DNA of 64,000 nucleotides, from NCBI GenBank assembly GCA_963682175.1, contig OY821770.1:13484501-13548500 (forward strand), read 5' to 3'. This DNA comes from Triglochin maritima (taxonomy: Eukaryota > Streptophyta > Magnoliopsida > Alismatales > Juncaginaceae). A program made the translations under genes and the position numbers. Within the stretch, counting starts at the first letter, position 1. Each line of letters begins with the position of its first letter. Under the pieces are notes generated by a model that was given only the letters and a program-made list of their open reading frames with translations, was not told the origin of the DNA and did not search any database. Below are positions 42,691 through 55,316 of the stretch, piece after piece.

Positions 42691-45600
42691 TTAATTAGTA
42701 GTTGGAGGAACATCATCTGTTTTTCCTTTGAACGATCTCTGAGGTTCCAAGACAGGCATGTAGGCTGCTGTTGTCTTAATGAAAACATCAGTCCCAGGTT
42801 TCTCGGACTCGCGGGGACTAACTAATTTCTTCTCCACGTCTTCAAACTTGGCAGTTGCCCATGGTGCAGTACCAACATTCCCGACAAGATTAGGAGCATC
42901 TATTGTTAGGGATGAAATAGCATCTCGAGAAGAGTACCATGAGTAGCCGCAAGCTGTGCACTCCAACTGCGGTGCATACCAAGAGTAAGCAACAAAAAAA
43001 TATCAGTAGTAACTGGTAAACAACAAAAATTTGAAAATCTGTATTTCTCCAATCACTACAAACTACCAAAATAAATGGTAACCTGCATTCCTTTCCTAAA
43101 CCAATGTGATTATATGCATCATGACCAATCCGATAAAAAAAGGACACCTCAAACTGCTTGCTATGAAGGATGCAGGTCAGAAATATAATTCAGGTACCTT
43201 TCCGTATAAAATACTTGCATTGCATGGACCTGTACATTTCGGTTACATATGTTGTCTTTTTAGATTTCAAATATTGATCTAAACCTAGTCACGCAATTTT
43301 AATGACCATCTTTCCTAACAATTCTGACTTTAAGATTCTCTTGATTCCAAGTAATCCGATATCAAACTCCTCTGAAAGAAACAAACAGACATGAAAATCT
43401 GAGTAATGTTATGCGACAGAACATGACAAGTAGAAAATAATCCAATCCCAACCTAAAATAGTGAGTTATTGTACTTATCTAGCCAAAAACAAAGCTCAGC
43501 TAAAAGAATACTTTGTCACATACCTGGTAACGATCTCCATAACCTCCTGCAATTACCTCGGCAACCCCGACTTTCCTCTCCATACACCTTGAGCAACGAG
43601 CATCAGTCATCTGTAACAAAAAGACAAGAACAGATAGAGAACAGTTTCAACAAAAGACAATGGTGTTTCCACTTTCAAAAAATAAAGCCCACTAAAAGAA
43701 AACAGCATCATGACCTGCATGCACTTTGGATGCTCCGGCTCTTGGACAGTTTTTTCTTCCGCAGTCAAGCCATCCTGAAGAAGTAAAACAATACCAAATC
43801 ATGAAAGTGGTTCAGACATTTCTACGCAGTCTTAGAAAAAACAACAGCTGTCTATCGACAGGGATTAGCAGTAGGCAGCATTTGATATTAGGTGTGAAAA
43901 AAAATAGCAAGTAAACCAGTTTGTCAGTCTCATATTCATTAGGCGTAGGGTCAAAGCTGATCCAGAAATGTGCAAATACTTTTGAGTATAGGCTGCTATA
44001 CGGAAAGGGTAATTTTCCATGGTAATAGATGGTTGAGGAATTCAGTCTTTTGCGATGACTACACAAATCTCAGTATGGTTCTCCTACAAGTTTCAAATAC
44101 ACTAGATAATGCAAAAAAAATAAGGGCAGCTTTCATTGCAGAGTCGGATCACAAAGTGCAGATGATGTTCAGAAAAATATTTATGAATAGATAACATCAG
44201 GTATACCATAGCGAAATCATGACAGAATAAACAGTGGTTGGGTGTGTGGCTGGTTTGGTGGGGGTGGGGACTTCACCTCTGCTGCACTTGTCCCCAAAAA
44301 CTAGAGTAGCAGGGCGTGCTGAATTTTCATACCTGACTGACATTTCTTTCTTTTTTTTCAAAAGTTAAAAATCTCATATGGATTGGAAAAAACACATTTT
44401 TCTGATATTTTTTTAAGTAAAACAAGGCAAAAACAAGGCCAGTTTCAAATCTCAACAAAAAAATCGTGAACTAACTTTAAAAACAAAAACACTAAAACAA
44501 CTTAAATAGAATATATACCTTTAATTCATAAATGCGTTCGAAAAGAGATTTTTAGATATTTCCTATTTTAGCAAAAAACCAAAGAGTATAGCACACAAAT
44601 ATCTGTTAAATCCCTCAGTTTTTAACAATGATGATATGGCTAAAACAAGGCCAGTTTCAAATCTCAACAAAAAATCGTGAGCTAACTTTAAAAACACTAA
44701 ACAACTTAAATAGAATATATACCTTTAATTCAGCTGGAGACATGTTTAGTATAACTGATGGCTCTAGCTCTTCTTTCAGCAAACGCGTTGCTAATAGCTC
44801 ATTGTTCTGCAACAATTTTAAAAACATTATCATGCAATTGCACAAAATCAAGTTTAAAATCTAGAAAAATTAAAACCAGATAATGAAAATTTACGACCAG
44901 GGCCGGGTTACTTTAGTAAAGAACTTTGTCAATTCTAGGGTTTAGGTTTGGCCCAATAAGAAGCAACCTCAGTGGTTCTTTATGGTGTCCCAAAAGGTGA
45001 TGGAACCATATTACTAAGCATATAGTACCATCAAAGAGGTATACATGGAAAAGGCTGCAAGGTGGAGTTGAAAGTTTTCAATAGAAAAGGATGAAATTAT
45101 AGTTTTCAATCTTATTATTTTCCACATCAGATTTCAACACCCCCTCTTTATGCTCTGATACTACGCAATGGATTCTAATGCTATAACTTATTTCTCTGAA
45201 AGGGCATTACGTGAGTTATCGGCATTATCTGGACAAAACACAGGACAAGAATTGGCGCTTGTCCGGCAAAATCAAGTAAAAGGTTTTAGACCTTTATGAT
45301 CAACAGATGACCTCATCGAGGGCCCATCTTATTAAGGAAATCGACTCCAATGACTAACCTTGAGGTTAAAAGCAAGCTGACGCATTTTCTGGTTGTACTT
45401 CTGAAAATCAAAACCAAGGGCATCATGTGCAGCCTTCTCAAGGCCAGCTATAGCTGGAATAACATCATCCGGCCAGAAGAATATTTTGCTATGCTGTAAA
45501 TGAAGATCACGGTGAACTTAAAAGCAGAAGTGTCACACTTAAAAGAAAAAGCCAATAACCTCTTCACCAAGAACTAAAAACATGAAACTGCATACAAGAA

Positions 45601-48507
45601 CTAAAAAGAAAGATATAGGAACAAAGATCATCTTAGTGGAGACTGGACTATCCATGTAAACATGGAAAACTGGACCGTCTTCATAGGATCAGCTATACTT
45701 GGTACATACTTAAAAAATGATCGGTGGCTGCATATATTAGAATGTTCTTTAAAAAAGTCCATGTTAAAAAGAGAATAGTGAGGAGTAGAATCCATAGTTT
45801 GGCCCTCAGAGAATCAAGTTTAACATGCCTCTGAATTCTCAACATCAAAAGAAAAAGCTCAATCCTAATGTTCTATTTATCTTCAAACCCTCAACATCAG
45901 AACACTTGTCATCTCTACATGTTTTTACTCCATTAAGTGACATTAGAGCTTAAACAGGATTTCTCCCTAGAAAACTTGCAGAAGTAGAAAATGAATGACA
46001 AATACAACCCTACTAGGTATAGTTAATATGCATAATTGCCTATTGTGTTAACATATAGACCATGTTTTATTATCTCAATTTTTTGTTACACATACTTTCG
46101 ATCACTCCATAGTAGAGCAAACGGGGAAAGTGAATGACATAGACTACCCCTCTTGGTATAATTCATGGACCCATTCATTTAACCATAGCGGAAAATGTAA
46201 CTGGAAACTGAAGTTGAAGAGTACCGTTTTCCTGTTCACATCCTTGCTCTGGGATGTAGTACCAGTTTCTGGACTTTGGGCCGTACCAAATTTACATGCA
46301 GCTTTATCATCTGCTGAGGCACTATCTTTTGCATTGCATACAAAACGTATTCCTTGAAGAAGTTTCTCTAGCCATCTATCACGAGTTGTATCGGTTGTCA
46401 ACACTTTAAAGGTGGCTAAGATGGTATAGTACTCAGAAGAATTGGTGGGACAGCTTGCGGGTGTTTCCGGTTTAACCAAGGCATTGGTTTTATCATCGAT
46501 CTTGGACACATCAATAGGGAGCATGTTTTTCCTTCTTAGATTCCATTTCGTTTTCATTGGATCTTCGTGCTCAACAGCAGGTTCCTCAATCTCAATATCG
46601 GGAAGTTCTCCAAGACGCTCATGTGTTTTGTGAACAAGCAGATCAATTTCATGCTGTTTATGGTCCTTATAATCTTTATCTGTCAGCTTAAAAAGTTTCT
46701 TTTGCTCGGCATCATAAACTTTTTGGACAATGAAACCAGGATGTTGCGAACGCTTAGGTAGCTGCTTGTTCAATGGAATAAAATGCACTATACACTTGTG
46801 AATAACGGATTCAGCAGGCACGTCATCAAGATGAAAGCTATAAAAGATTTCACGAGAATCAAACCGCGGCCAAATTCCACCTCCCTTCTTCTCGGCTTCC
46901 TCTGGTCGATAAAACCACTGGCCAGTGAGCATCACACTGCCATCCACGTCCTGTGTGATTTGCTGCAGACAATAGAACATGACAATAGAATTATACAAAA
47001 GCTAACAGCTATATTGCACTCCAAGTCTACAGCAAAGGATAAGGAAAAAAATTGGAGATTAAATTTCATTCACCAGAGCATCATACACTATGATCAAATC
47101 ACATCAACATTGAAAAATCAAACTGAAAAGCAAAAAAACAGAATCATAACACTCCGATTAAATAGATAACACATCAAAGAGAGAAGTTTTCACTTTTCAC
47201 TATTGTGATTGGTTTACAGGAAAACTTTAAGGAAATAGGGAATAGGACTTTTAAAATGACTCTTGAGCGATTAGTTTAGAGGAATAACTTAAATAATCCT
47301 AGAACTGAGTTTCAATTTGCAGTCCATGACTTAAAAAATTCAATTGGAGTTCCACTCTAAAACCAAGGGAAATCAATAAACAGGTGTTCTTAAATTCCCC
47401 GCATTCTCTTGCAAATCAATACAACCTACACCACATAGAACACCAAATTTCTAGACCAATTAATCCACCACAAAAAAACCCAAAAAACCCACAGCGAAAA
47501 ACCTCAATATTAGTCACTGGCAACCAAACATCAAGGTAAATCATTGGAGTCAATGCAAACTTGATTTCCATGTGGAGTTCCATGACTAAATATTATTTTT
47601 TTGTAATTGGAGTGAATTCCCCTACTCATTCTATAATCAAGAGAAGTGAAGAAACCGGATTTGTGGACTTCCCTCCACTTTCCTGAAACCATTCACACCT
47701 AAAACACTCACAACACTAAATTCCGGATATGTTAATCCACCACAAGCAAAAAAACAAAACCACCACCAAACTAAAACCAACTCCCGCCTTGAAAAACCTC
47801 AAGGTTGTTAATTGGAATCATCGGACCCCAAACATCAAGATTAGTCATTTGAGTCATCGAAAACCAAACATTAAGTTAGTCTTTTGAGTCATCGGAAACC
47901 AAACATCAAGGTTGGAGTAAATAGAAGCTTGAATTCCGATCGGAGTTCGACGACTTAAAAAGATAATGTAATCGGCATGAAATCCCCAACTTACACTCTT
48001 AAAACAAGAGAAGTCAAGCATCAGAGTTCTCGACTTCCCTTCACAAACCACTCACACTTAAAACACAACCAATTCATCAACCACCAAACCGAAACCAAAT
48101 TTCACCTTAATAATGGCAATGTATGGTTTCTGCCCCTTGACCTCCGGCACGAGCAGAACTGGATCCTCCTGCAAAACGTAACCAAAATAATAATAAAACC
48201 TAATCTCACTCCGAAACCCTAATCATTCACAAACCTTCCACCATACCAACTCATATCTCTTCCCGTCATACTCGAACGCAGCGTAGTGCTTCTTCTTCCT
48301 CCTCCCCTTCCCACTGACTTCGATAACCACCCCAACCGGCTCCGCCACCAGCTCCTCGTCCTCCTCCGCTCCACCGCAGGTCTCCTCCGCCTCGACCGCC
48401 CTCTCGTCCTCGTCCTTGAGGAGGCGTTTCCGGGGATTCTGGTGTTCCTGCGCGTCTTCGTCCTCGTCGTCGCTGATCGCAAGCCGCGCGAACCGGCGCT
48501 TCCGCAT
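42691..48507 (-). CDS. AIPP3-like: BAH and TFIIS-central-domain chromatin protein, AIPP3/BDT1-like
   Basis: Eight exons on the minus strand: 48507-48235, about 48168-48106, 46962-46225, 45493-45359, 44806-44723, 43774-43715, 43610-43524 and 42966-42691. They give 571 residues in one frame. The N terminus is basic/acidic (MRKRRFARL, NPRKRLLK, GKGRRKKK; likely nuclear). The BAH domain spans about 70-215. Tyr107, Trp128 and Tyr130 (KPYIAI, GQWFYRP) have the 21- and 23-residue spacing of the aromatic cage that reads H3K27me3 in Arabidopsis EBS and AIPP3. A TFIIS central-like helical domain (about 300-430; RDRWLEKLLQGI, KYNQKMRQLAFNLK) and a Cys4 zinc element (C457, C460, C483, C486) follow. In Arabidopsis, AIPP3 works with PHD proteins and CPL2 to repress genes. 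Start: first ATG giving the basic N terminus; an upstream in-frame ATG at 48657 lacks family features. Confidence 0.93.
44431..44732. repeat. Local direct duplication covering an exon 5 splice donor of the BAH gene
   Basis: 44431-44527 and 44642-44732 are near-identical (AACAAGGCCAGTTTCAAATC through AATATATACCTTTAATTCA), separated by about 115 bases. The second copy ends on the true exon 5 donor (minus strand AATTAAAG|GTATATA). The first, lying downstream in the intron, carries the same donor sequence as a decoy. Confidence 0.85.
47340..48105. repeat. Degenerate tandem array in intron 2 of the BAH gene
   Basis: Two units of about 300 bp (about 47500-47795 and 47796-48105) align: ACCAAACATCAAGGT, TGGAGT, GAGTTC.A.GACT.AA, AAGAGAAGT.AAG, GACTTCCCT..AC, ACCA.TCACAC.TAAAACAC and CACCACCAAAC. 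A partial third unit precedes them. A short 38-base subrepeat (AGT.TTTTGAGTCATCGGAAACC) is further duplicated at 47835-47910. The last unit runs up to the exon 2 donor. Confidence 0.65.
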
Positions 48508-48666
48508 CGTGAGCAATGAGCACGGGAGGTGAGGGTGTTTTCGTAATTTCGGTGTATTTGCGTTTTTGGGGTTGTGGGGGTTGTGGACTTGTGGCCACGC
48601 GAGGAATGTGAGCAGGTGTGGCGTGTTGGTTGTTGGGGTTGCTTTTTGGTTATTCAACTTATTTCA

Positions 48667-49395
48667 GGTATTAATAACTTTTTTTCTTTTGAAGTACGCA
48701 ACGATATTAAAAGTAATAGTTATTCATTTTGAACTTTCTTTTATAACAATTTGTCATCTTGAACTTTAAGAATTTATTCTAAATTGACTCAAATTTCAAC
48801 CATATCTGATATCTGATTCGATCTGAACTTTCACGTAAAACCAGTGTTCTGAAATGCTGTCGCAATGCAGGAGAGAAGCGCATCGCATCTCCCCGATGTT
48901 GCCACATTTCAAAACACCTCGTTTTTGTTTTTATTTTTTCTATTTTTTACTTTAATTTGTTTAATATTGAATTAATGATCTTAGAAATTATTCAAAAATT
49001 TACCAAAATTTTTAGTTACATGTATATAATTTATAATTAATATATCTATATTATATTATTTAATTGTTAAATCGCAAATTGCAGATGCACCCGCATCGCA
49101 TCCGCATCCAGCATATGTCGGATGTGGTGTCTCGCCACATCGCATCTGCATCCTTCATTTCTAAATCTTATGTAAAATTGGGTTAACGAGTGTATAATGG
49201 ATACAACGCAAAAAACTACAAAAAATTGCAAAAAAAACTACGAATGTATGTTTAAATAATAAGTTTTTAAAGTTTATGAGGTAATGTGTTACAAAATAAA
49301 AGTTCATTAGAAATACTTATTACATTTTTAAGTTCAAAATGATACAAAGTGATATCAATACATAGTGGGGAATTGTAACACACTGTGATTAACCC
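48667..49395. mobile_element. Foldback MITE (copy 2), carrying a nested MITE
   Basis: Same family as 21888-22413: CATTTTGAACTTTC, ATAACAATTTG and AATTTCAACCATATCTGATATC on the left, and on the right GGATACAACGCAAAAAA, ATGTGTTACAAAATAAAAGTTC and a terminal CTGTGATTAACCC. Flanks TTATTTCA and TTATTTGA suggest the 8-9 bp target duplication. The centre is interrupted by a second element (48843-49167). Confidence 0.7.
48843..49167. mobile_element. MITE nested in foldback MITE copy 2
   Basis: It interrupts the foldback element between ACGTAAAA and ATGTAAAA, an 8-bp duplication with one change (hAT-like). Ends are imperfectly inverted (CAGTGTTCTGAAATG and CATTTCTAAA). GCATCGCATC-type words occur at both sides of an AT-rich middle. 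No coding capacity. Confidence 0.55.
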
Positions 49396-49822
49396 TTATT
49401 TGAAAGAAATGATGATAATTAATTACCTGTACTAATTTTGCTTGTAAATGATTTATCCCGTAACCAATTCATCGGGAGATGTTTCATGTACACTACGTCA
49501 AGACTAATTGTATGTTTGGATACAAAAAGGAGACAAAAAAAATAGAAGAGGAAAAAAAAGTCGCACAAAATGTGCATGAAATTGTAACACATGACAATTT
49601 CTGAAATTATAATAAAAATTAAGCTCTTCCCAACTAACTATGCGTTACACATCATGTTCAAATGATTTCTTTTCTACTCTCGAGGACGCCCAAAAAAGAG
49701 TTCTCACTTTTTGCCCGTCAATAATAAGAAAATTATTCCATGTTTAAGGCTTAGCTTCGCCACTTTTTAGTAACTCCATCCCATTAAAATTCACTCATTT
49801 TATCGTTGAATTGTTATTACTA

Positions 49823-50184
49823 TGTTGCCTAATTATTATATTTATTAATTAAAGTTATACATATTCATTATATGTGTTACCGAGTAGTTATTTTGATAGA
49901 AGAAATTACCCTATAAAAAAATCTATAAATAATTTTTTTATCACAATTGTTGCACTAGTTATTCCACCATCTTCTTCGTAAATTTCTCTCAAATTCAAGA
50001 AGATCATCCATCATCAAGTTTAGGGAAAAACAATTGAAGATCAATTTTCTAAAATTTCGCTTCCACATCAAAATTTAATAATGTCTCTACTATCCAATTA
50101 TAAGTATTTTTGTCTTTGTTATTTTATATCGAATTTATGAATGATCTTGGATTTATCTTGAGTTTTGAACACGTATTTCTAACC
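49823..50184 (+). mobile_element. Solo LTR of the Copia family
   Basis: About 362 bp, begins TGTTGCCTAATTATTATAT and ends ACGTATTTCTAAC. It aligns throughout with the Copia LTR at 60973-61355, sharing CCACCAT, AATTCAAGAAGATCATCCATC, ATTATTTTATATCGAATTTATGAATGATCTTGG-type landmarks. It also matches the reverse complement of 51131-51519. No internal sequence adjoins it, so it is a solo LTR left by recombination or a truncated copy. Confidence 0.8.
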
Positions 50185-50376
50185 TTTGGTAACGAAAGTC
50201 ACCGAAAATTCAAAATACAATAATGTTGCATATTGTCGATTATGCATTGGAAACGTTGGAAACTGTCCCATAATATTTTCGTTGCAGTTTTATTTGTTGA
50301 AACAATTATTATTTAATAGTTTAATCAACTTGTTTGTTATCGTCATCGTAATTCACACTTTATATGCAACTTTGCA

Positions 50377-50564
50377 TCTATGTGGTCCCTCGAGGCGTGG
50401 TGGAGTGGTTCGGGGGCTGCGTATGTTTATTGACGCAGGTTAGGATCTCCCTGGCTCCGCATATCAAATGCCTCAGGTAAACGGTTGGGACAAACCTTGG
50501 GGTTTGTAGCCCGGCCGATGTCCTAATGGGCAGTGGTCCAATGAGTTCCACGGTCATCAAAAAA
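50377..50564 (+). mobile_element. tRNA-derived SINE with target duplications
   Basis: About 188 bp between perfect 9-bp direct repeats AACTTTGCA (50368-50376 and 50565-50573). Near the 5' end TGGTGGAGTGG (50398-50408) fits an RNA polymerase III A box, and GGTTAGGATCTCC (50448-50460) is a degenerate B box about 40 bases on. The 3' end is an A-rich run after GGTCATC. Target duplications, internal promoter boxes and an A tail together support a SINE. Family not identified. Confidence 0.8.
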
Positions 50565-50573
50565 AACTTTGCA

Positions 50574-51130
50574 AAAATGTACATACGACTTATGGTTAAG
50601 GTAATATATTTTTTTACGAATAAATTTTTTATTTATACTTTAGTTCCATGTTGAATTTTATTAATAAACTTCTACGTGTTTCACGAAACAAACTGTTGGC
50701 ATGTTGCAGACTTTTTCAAATTCATTTGTTATTGAATAAAAAATAAGATGGAAAAAGTAATACAGTTACGTACAAGATCATCACCAAGTAATTGTCATCT
50801 GCCTAAATAACTTTTTTCTTCTGACTTTTATACAAACTTTTGCACTTACGAAGATGATAACCATGTAATGATATGTATAATTGGTAATCGCCAATTTTCC
50901 CAACTTTATTTTTCGATTACCTTTTGTTAAATAAAATTTTGTGGTGAATTTCTTCTTGTGTTAAATCACAATATTATTTATGTTTTATATATCATGGACA
51001 TAATTTTAACAACTTTAATTGTGGGCATATTTATTATATAAATTCTCTTATGACTAATGATTTTGCAATCAATTTATTTTATGCCCAACAGTTATATAGA
51101 TTGATTTATAAATGTGTATTATGTGCATAT
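50574..51130. other. AT-rich spacer
   Basis: No gene, RNA or bounded repeat recognisable between the SINE and the left outer LTR of the Copia palindrome. Confidence 0.4.
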
Positions 51131-51519
51131 TGTTAGAAATAAGTGTGTTCAATAACATTAAAAACACAAGATATTATCTCATGATCCATAAATTCCATAT
51201 AAAATAAGAAGATATAAATACTTACAATTTGATAGTAACAACATTATGAAACCTTAATGCGGAAGCGAAATTTTAGGGAATTGATCTTCAATTATTTTAC
51301 CTAGACTTGATGATAGATGATACTCTTGGGAGAAATTTAAGAAGATGAGAGCGGAATAATAACAAGGTAACAATTGGGAACAAAAACTTTTATTTATAGA
51401 TTTTTGTGTGAGATAATTTTTTTCCATCAAAATAACTACCACTAACACAATTAATGGATCAGTATGACTTTAACTAATTAATTGTTTAATTAATTAATGT
51501 AGGCCACATCATAATAGCA
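51131..51519 (-). repeat. Copia 3' LTR (left outer end)
   Basis: 389 bp, TGTTAGAAAT at the outer edge and TAATAGCA at the inner edge, directly followed by the complement of a GGGAGAA polypurine tract. Reverse complement of the right LTR at 60973-61355 apart from divergence. Confidence 0.85.
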
Positions 51520-54500
51520 TTCTCCCAATTGGCCGTAACATCAATTTCATTAGTTTCTTTTATAAAGCACATACTAAAATAGGCCAACATTAATTTCATT
51601 AAACATACACCTTATTAAGTCAGAATCACCAAGTCAAACCAATGTAATCAAACGACTGACGTCATCATGTGACCCCTATCAATTACGGTATTTGGTAATC
51701 TTTCCAAACATGTTCAACATAATTCATTAGGTCCATAAATTTGTTTGCTTAAATAAAATAAAATAATGCAAAGTAATAGCAAAGTTTTACAAATCAAAGT
51801 CAAAAACATCATTGAACTTTCAACATATGATGTCATACACATTAGTCATTAACGACATTACATTACATCACATTTACCAAACCCATACCGGCAACATGCT
51901 CTCTAAAGAGACTGGGTGGTAGAGCCTTTGTTAGTGACTCAACTAACATTACTCATGTGTCTTATGTGTTGTATGACAATATATATTACCATTTTTGACT
52001 TTGTCTCTAACAGCAAGATACTTGATGTCAATCCACTTGGATGCACCACTTGACTTGTTGTTTTCAGAGAAAAAAACAACAACATCATTATCACAAAATA
52101 CGTAAGTGGTCTCGGAATACTATCAACTACTTGGAGCCCAGGTACCAAATTCTTTAACCAAACGGCTTGAGCAGTAGCCTCATATCATGCCACAAATTAT
52201 GTTTTCATTGTGGAAGATGCCCGTAAAGATTGTTTGATACTCTTCCATGAAATTGGTCCCCCTGCAAGTATATATATGTAACACAATGTGGATTTCTTAC
52301 TGTCAATGGATCCAGAAAAGTCAGAATCGGAATAATCAATGACCTCAAGGTTATTTGATCTTCTATAAGTAAGCATATAGTCTTTGGTCCATTGCAAATA
52401 ACGTTAAACCTTTTTGGCAGCTTTCCAATGATCCATTCCTGGATCTACTTGATATCGGTCAAGCATGCTAACCGCAAATGCTAAATCAGGAAGTGTGCAA
52501 GCTTGAGTATACATTAAACTTCCAACCACTGAAACATAAGGAATTTGCTTTAGTTGCACACGTTATAATTCATTTTTGGGACTTTGTATTTTACTAAATT
52601 TCTTGCCCTTTAAAATAGGGGAACCACTTTGGGAGCAGTTTTGAATGTTATATCTTCTAAGAATTTTCTAAATATATGTCTTTTGGGATAATCCTAAAAT
52701 CCCACTAGATCGGTCTGGATGAATTTCAATGTAAATAATGTAAGTGGCTGCACCAAGATCATTCATTTCAAATTTATTTGAAAGAAATTGTTGGGTCTCA
52801 TACAACATGTCTAAATCACTACTGGCTAGCAAAATATCATCCACGTATAAAACGAGAATAATAAACTTACTCCCACTAACCTTAGGGTATATGCATTGAT
52901 CCTCACTCCTTTACTCTCTAGTTTAGAGCTCCATATCTAAATAGGTCTCGTCTTCCCAGACACCCTTATTGTCTTACTATTTATGCATGCTATCTGTAAA
53001 GCAAGAGAATGGGGAGTCAATCCCCCTACAAGAAAAAGCTCTATGGATATGGATATTTATAGCAAATAATATGTTATTCTGCATCGCCAGATACTTGAAC
53101 TTTGATTGGCAAAGATATGACCAATCACATTTTCTTTAAATCCAATGTTAATTATCACCTCAACAAACTTAAGATACCACTGTCTAGATGCTTAATTTAA
53201 CAAATATATGGGTTTCAATAATCGACATCCTATGTGTTCCTTGCCTTTCACAACAAAATCTTCTGGTTGTGTCATGAAAAGTTCCTCTTACAAGTCACCA
53301 TTAAGAAATGCAATTTTTACTTTCATTTGATGTAACTTTAGATCATAATGAGCTGCTAAGGCTAAAATAATTCTTAACGAGTCTTTCTTTGAAACTGGAG
53401 AAAATATATTATCAAAATGAACACCTTCCTTCTGTGTAAAGCCTTTAGCGACAAGTTGGGCCTTAAATCTTTCGATGTTACCTTTGGAGTCAGTCTTCGT
53501 CCTATAGGCTCACTTACAATCTATGGGCTTAACTCCAACTGGTAAATCAAGAAGGTCCCAAACTTCATTAATTACCATAGATTTCATCTCTTCTCCAATG
53601 ACATCTTGCCATTGAGATGATTTATTGCTTATAACGGTTTCACTAAATGAGGTAGGATATTCTCCATTGCCAATATCGCATCCCTCAATCAGGTATACGA
53701 TATTGTCATTAGAAATGGTAGATTTGTTTTCTCACTTTGTGACCTACGTAAGGGTTCTTCAGTAAGTTCAGAAGGTTCATTAACGTGGATTTCTTCATTA
53801 GGTAGTGGATTAGGCATGTCTACAATCTCCAAAGGAGGTGTAGAGTTTGAAACTTCTCGGATTATTCAGATAGGAATATAAGTATGATTTTCCTCAAGAT
53901 TTACCTTTTCAATTTCACTACTCCCATGTAGTTGCCATTTTCCAAAAATACGGCATGTCTCGTTTCAACAATTTTAGTGGTATGAGATGAGCAATAAAAA
54001 CGAAAATCTTTTGATCTCTCTAGATCTCTTTGGGTTTCTTAATTTGTATATTGAAGATTTTAGCTTCAGCAAGAAAACCCTAAAGACGTAAACATTTTTT
54101 AAACTTGGGTTTCAACCTGTCTACAATTCATAAGATGTTTTTGTGACAGATTTACTAGGAACCTGATTTAGAATATGTATAGTTGTCTTTAATGCTTCCA
54201 TCCCTAGATAATCAGGTAAGTTGGTGTTGCATATCATACTTCATATCATATCCATAAGTGTACGATTTCGTCTCTCAATTACACCATTTTGCTGGGGATC
54301 CCCCAACATTGAAAATTGATGGACGATACCATTATCCTAAAGAAACAAAGTAAATGGGTCTGGATTTTGACCTGAATCGGTGTGTATATTGCCTCTATTA
54401 GAACTCTATACATAAACTACATCATATAATAAAGGACAAAAGCATTCTTCAAAACAAAATGAATGGTTCCAACAGCTTAAACTTCAATTTTTTGCCCATT

Positions 54501-54540
54501 AGCAATTTTAAGTTCCCTTCCTCCCTTTGGGATTTCGTGT

Positions 54541-55258
54541 GTATTAGGTATATTACCGAAACGCAAACACGACATAGAATGAATTCATGTCTAGTTTTTG
54601 AACACGAACAAATATGATTTCGTGTACACACAAAAATACAAGTCTATATTTTTTAATGTTTCATCTTCAGCACACCACCATTCAAGAGGTTGGCTTGCCA
54701 AATCCAGCAAATAGGAGAGCCCATAGGCAGTTTCTTATATAGGGTTGAAATAATCTAAAGTTTTGAGATCACCCAATGTGGGACTAAAAGGTTTTCACAA
54801 CCCAAGCTTTCATATCAAACGAGTAATAGTAATATGTTTTAAATATATCACGAAACAGGTTGTGCTTCTATGGTTCATGGTGTTACCCTTGCTTGAGTCT
54901 TGGGTTCGAATGCCCACTTCTACATTATGTAGACAATTTTATTTCATTTATTTATTGGAATATCAGGAAAAAAATGACAACTTGGGATTCAACCTCCAGT
55001 CTCCAATGAATCAGAGGATGGACTTCACCAATGGGTCATTAAGTAGTTGGTGCCTACATTGTAGTTTGCTAAATATATAATAATAATAACGTGTATTTCG
55101 TGTGCTTTTACGCACGCGACGAGTGATACACGAAAACGACACTAAATAATTTCGTGTACCCAAAACACAACACGACATACGAAATCCTTAAACTCAAACA
55201 CAATTTTTTTGTGTCGTGTTCATATCATGTTTTCGTGTTCCATGTCAAATTGTTATGT
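54541..55258. mobile_element. Insertion in the left Copia arm with CGTGT-rich ends
   Basis: Absent from the right arm, where copia sequence is continuous (57120-57195). Both ends have words such as CGAAACGCAAACACGACAT and TTGTGTCGTGTTC / TTTTCGTGTTCCATGTC, characteristic of small DNA transposons. The interior (54660-55080) includes 105 open codons of no known family. Exact ends and target duplication are unclear. Confidence 0.5.
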
Positions 55259-55316
55259 CTAGTGTTAATTCACCATGTATGTGAAGGAACATCAACTAAA
55301 AATGATTCATAAATCA

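Noticed and set aside
48219..48482. Arg-rich frames overlapping BAH exon 1
   Set aside because: Alternative readings of an acidic/GC-rich exon whose correct frame joins in phase to the BAH exons.
50390..50465. Functional tRNA gene
   Set aside because: A and B box-like sequences are present but no cloverleaf with acceptor stem could be drawn, and the unit is flanked by target duplications with an A tail, so a SINE fits better.
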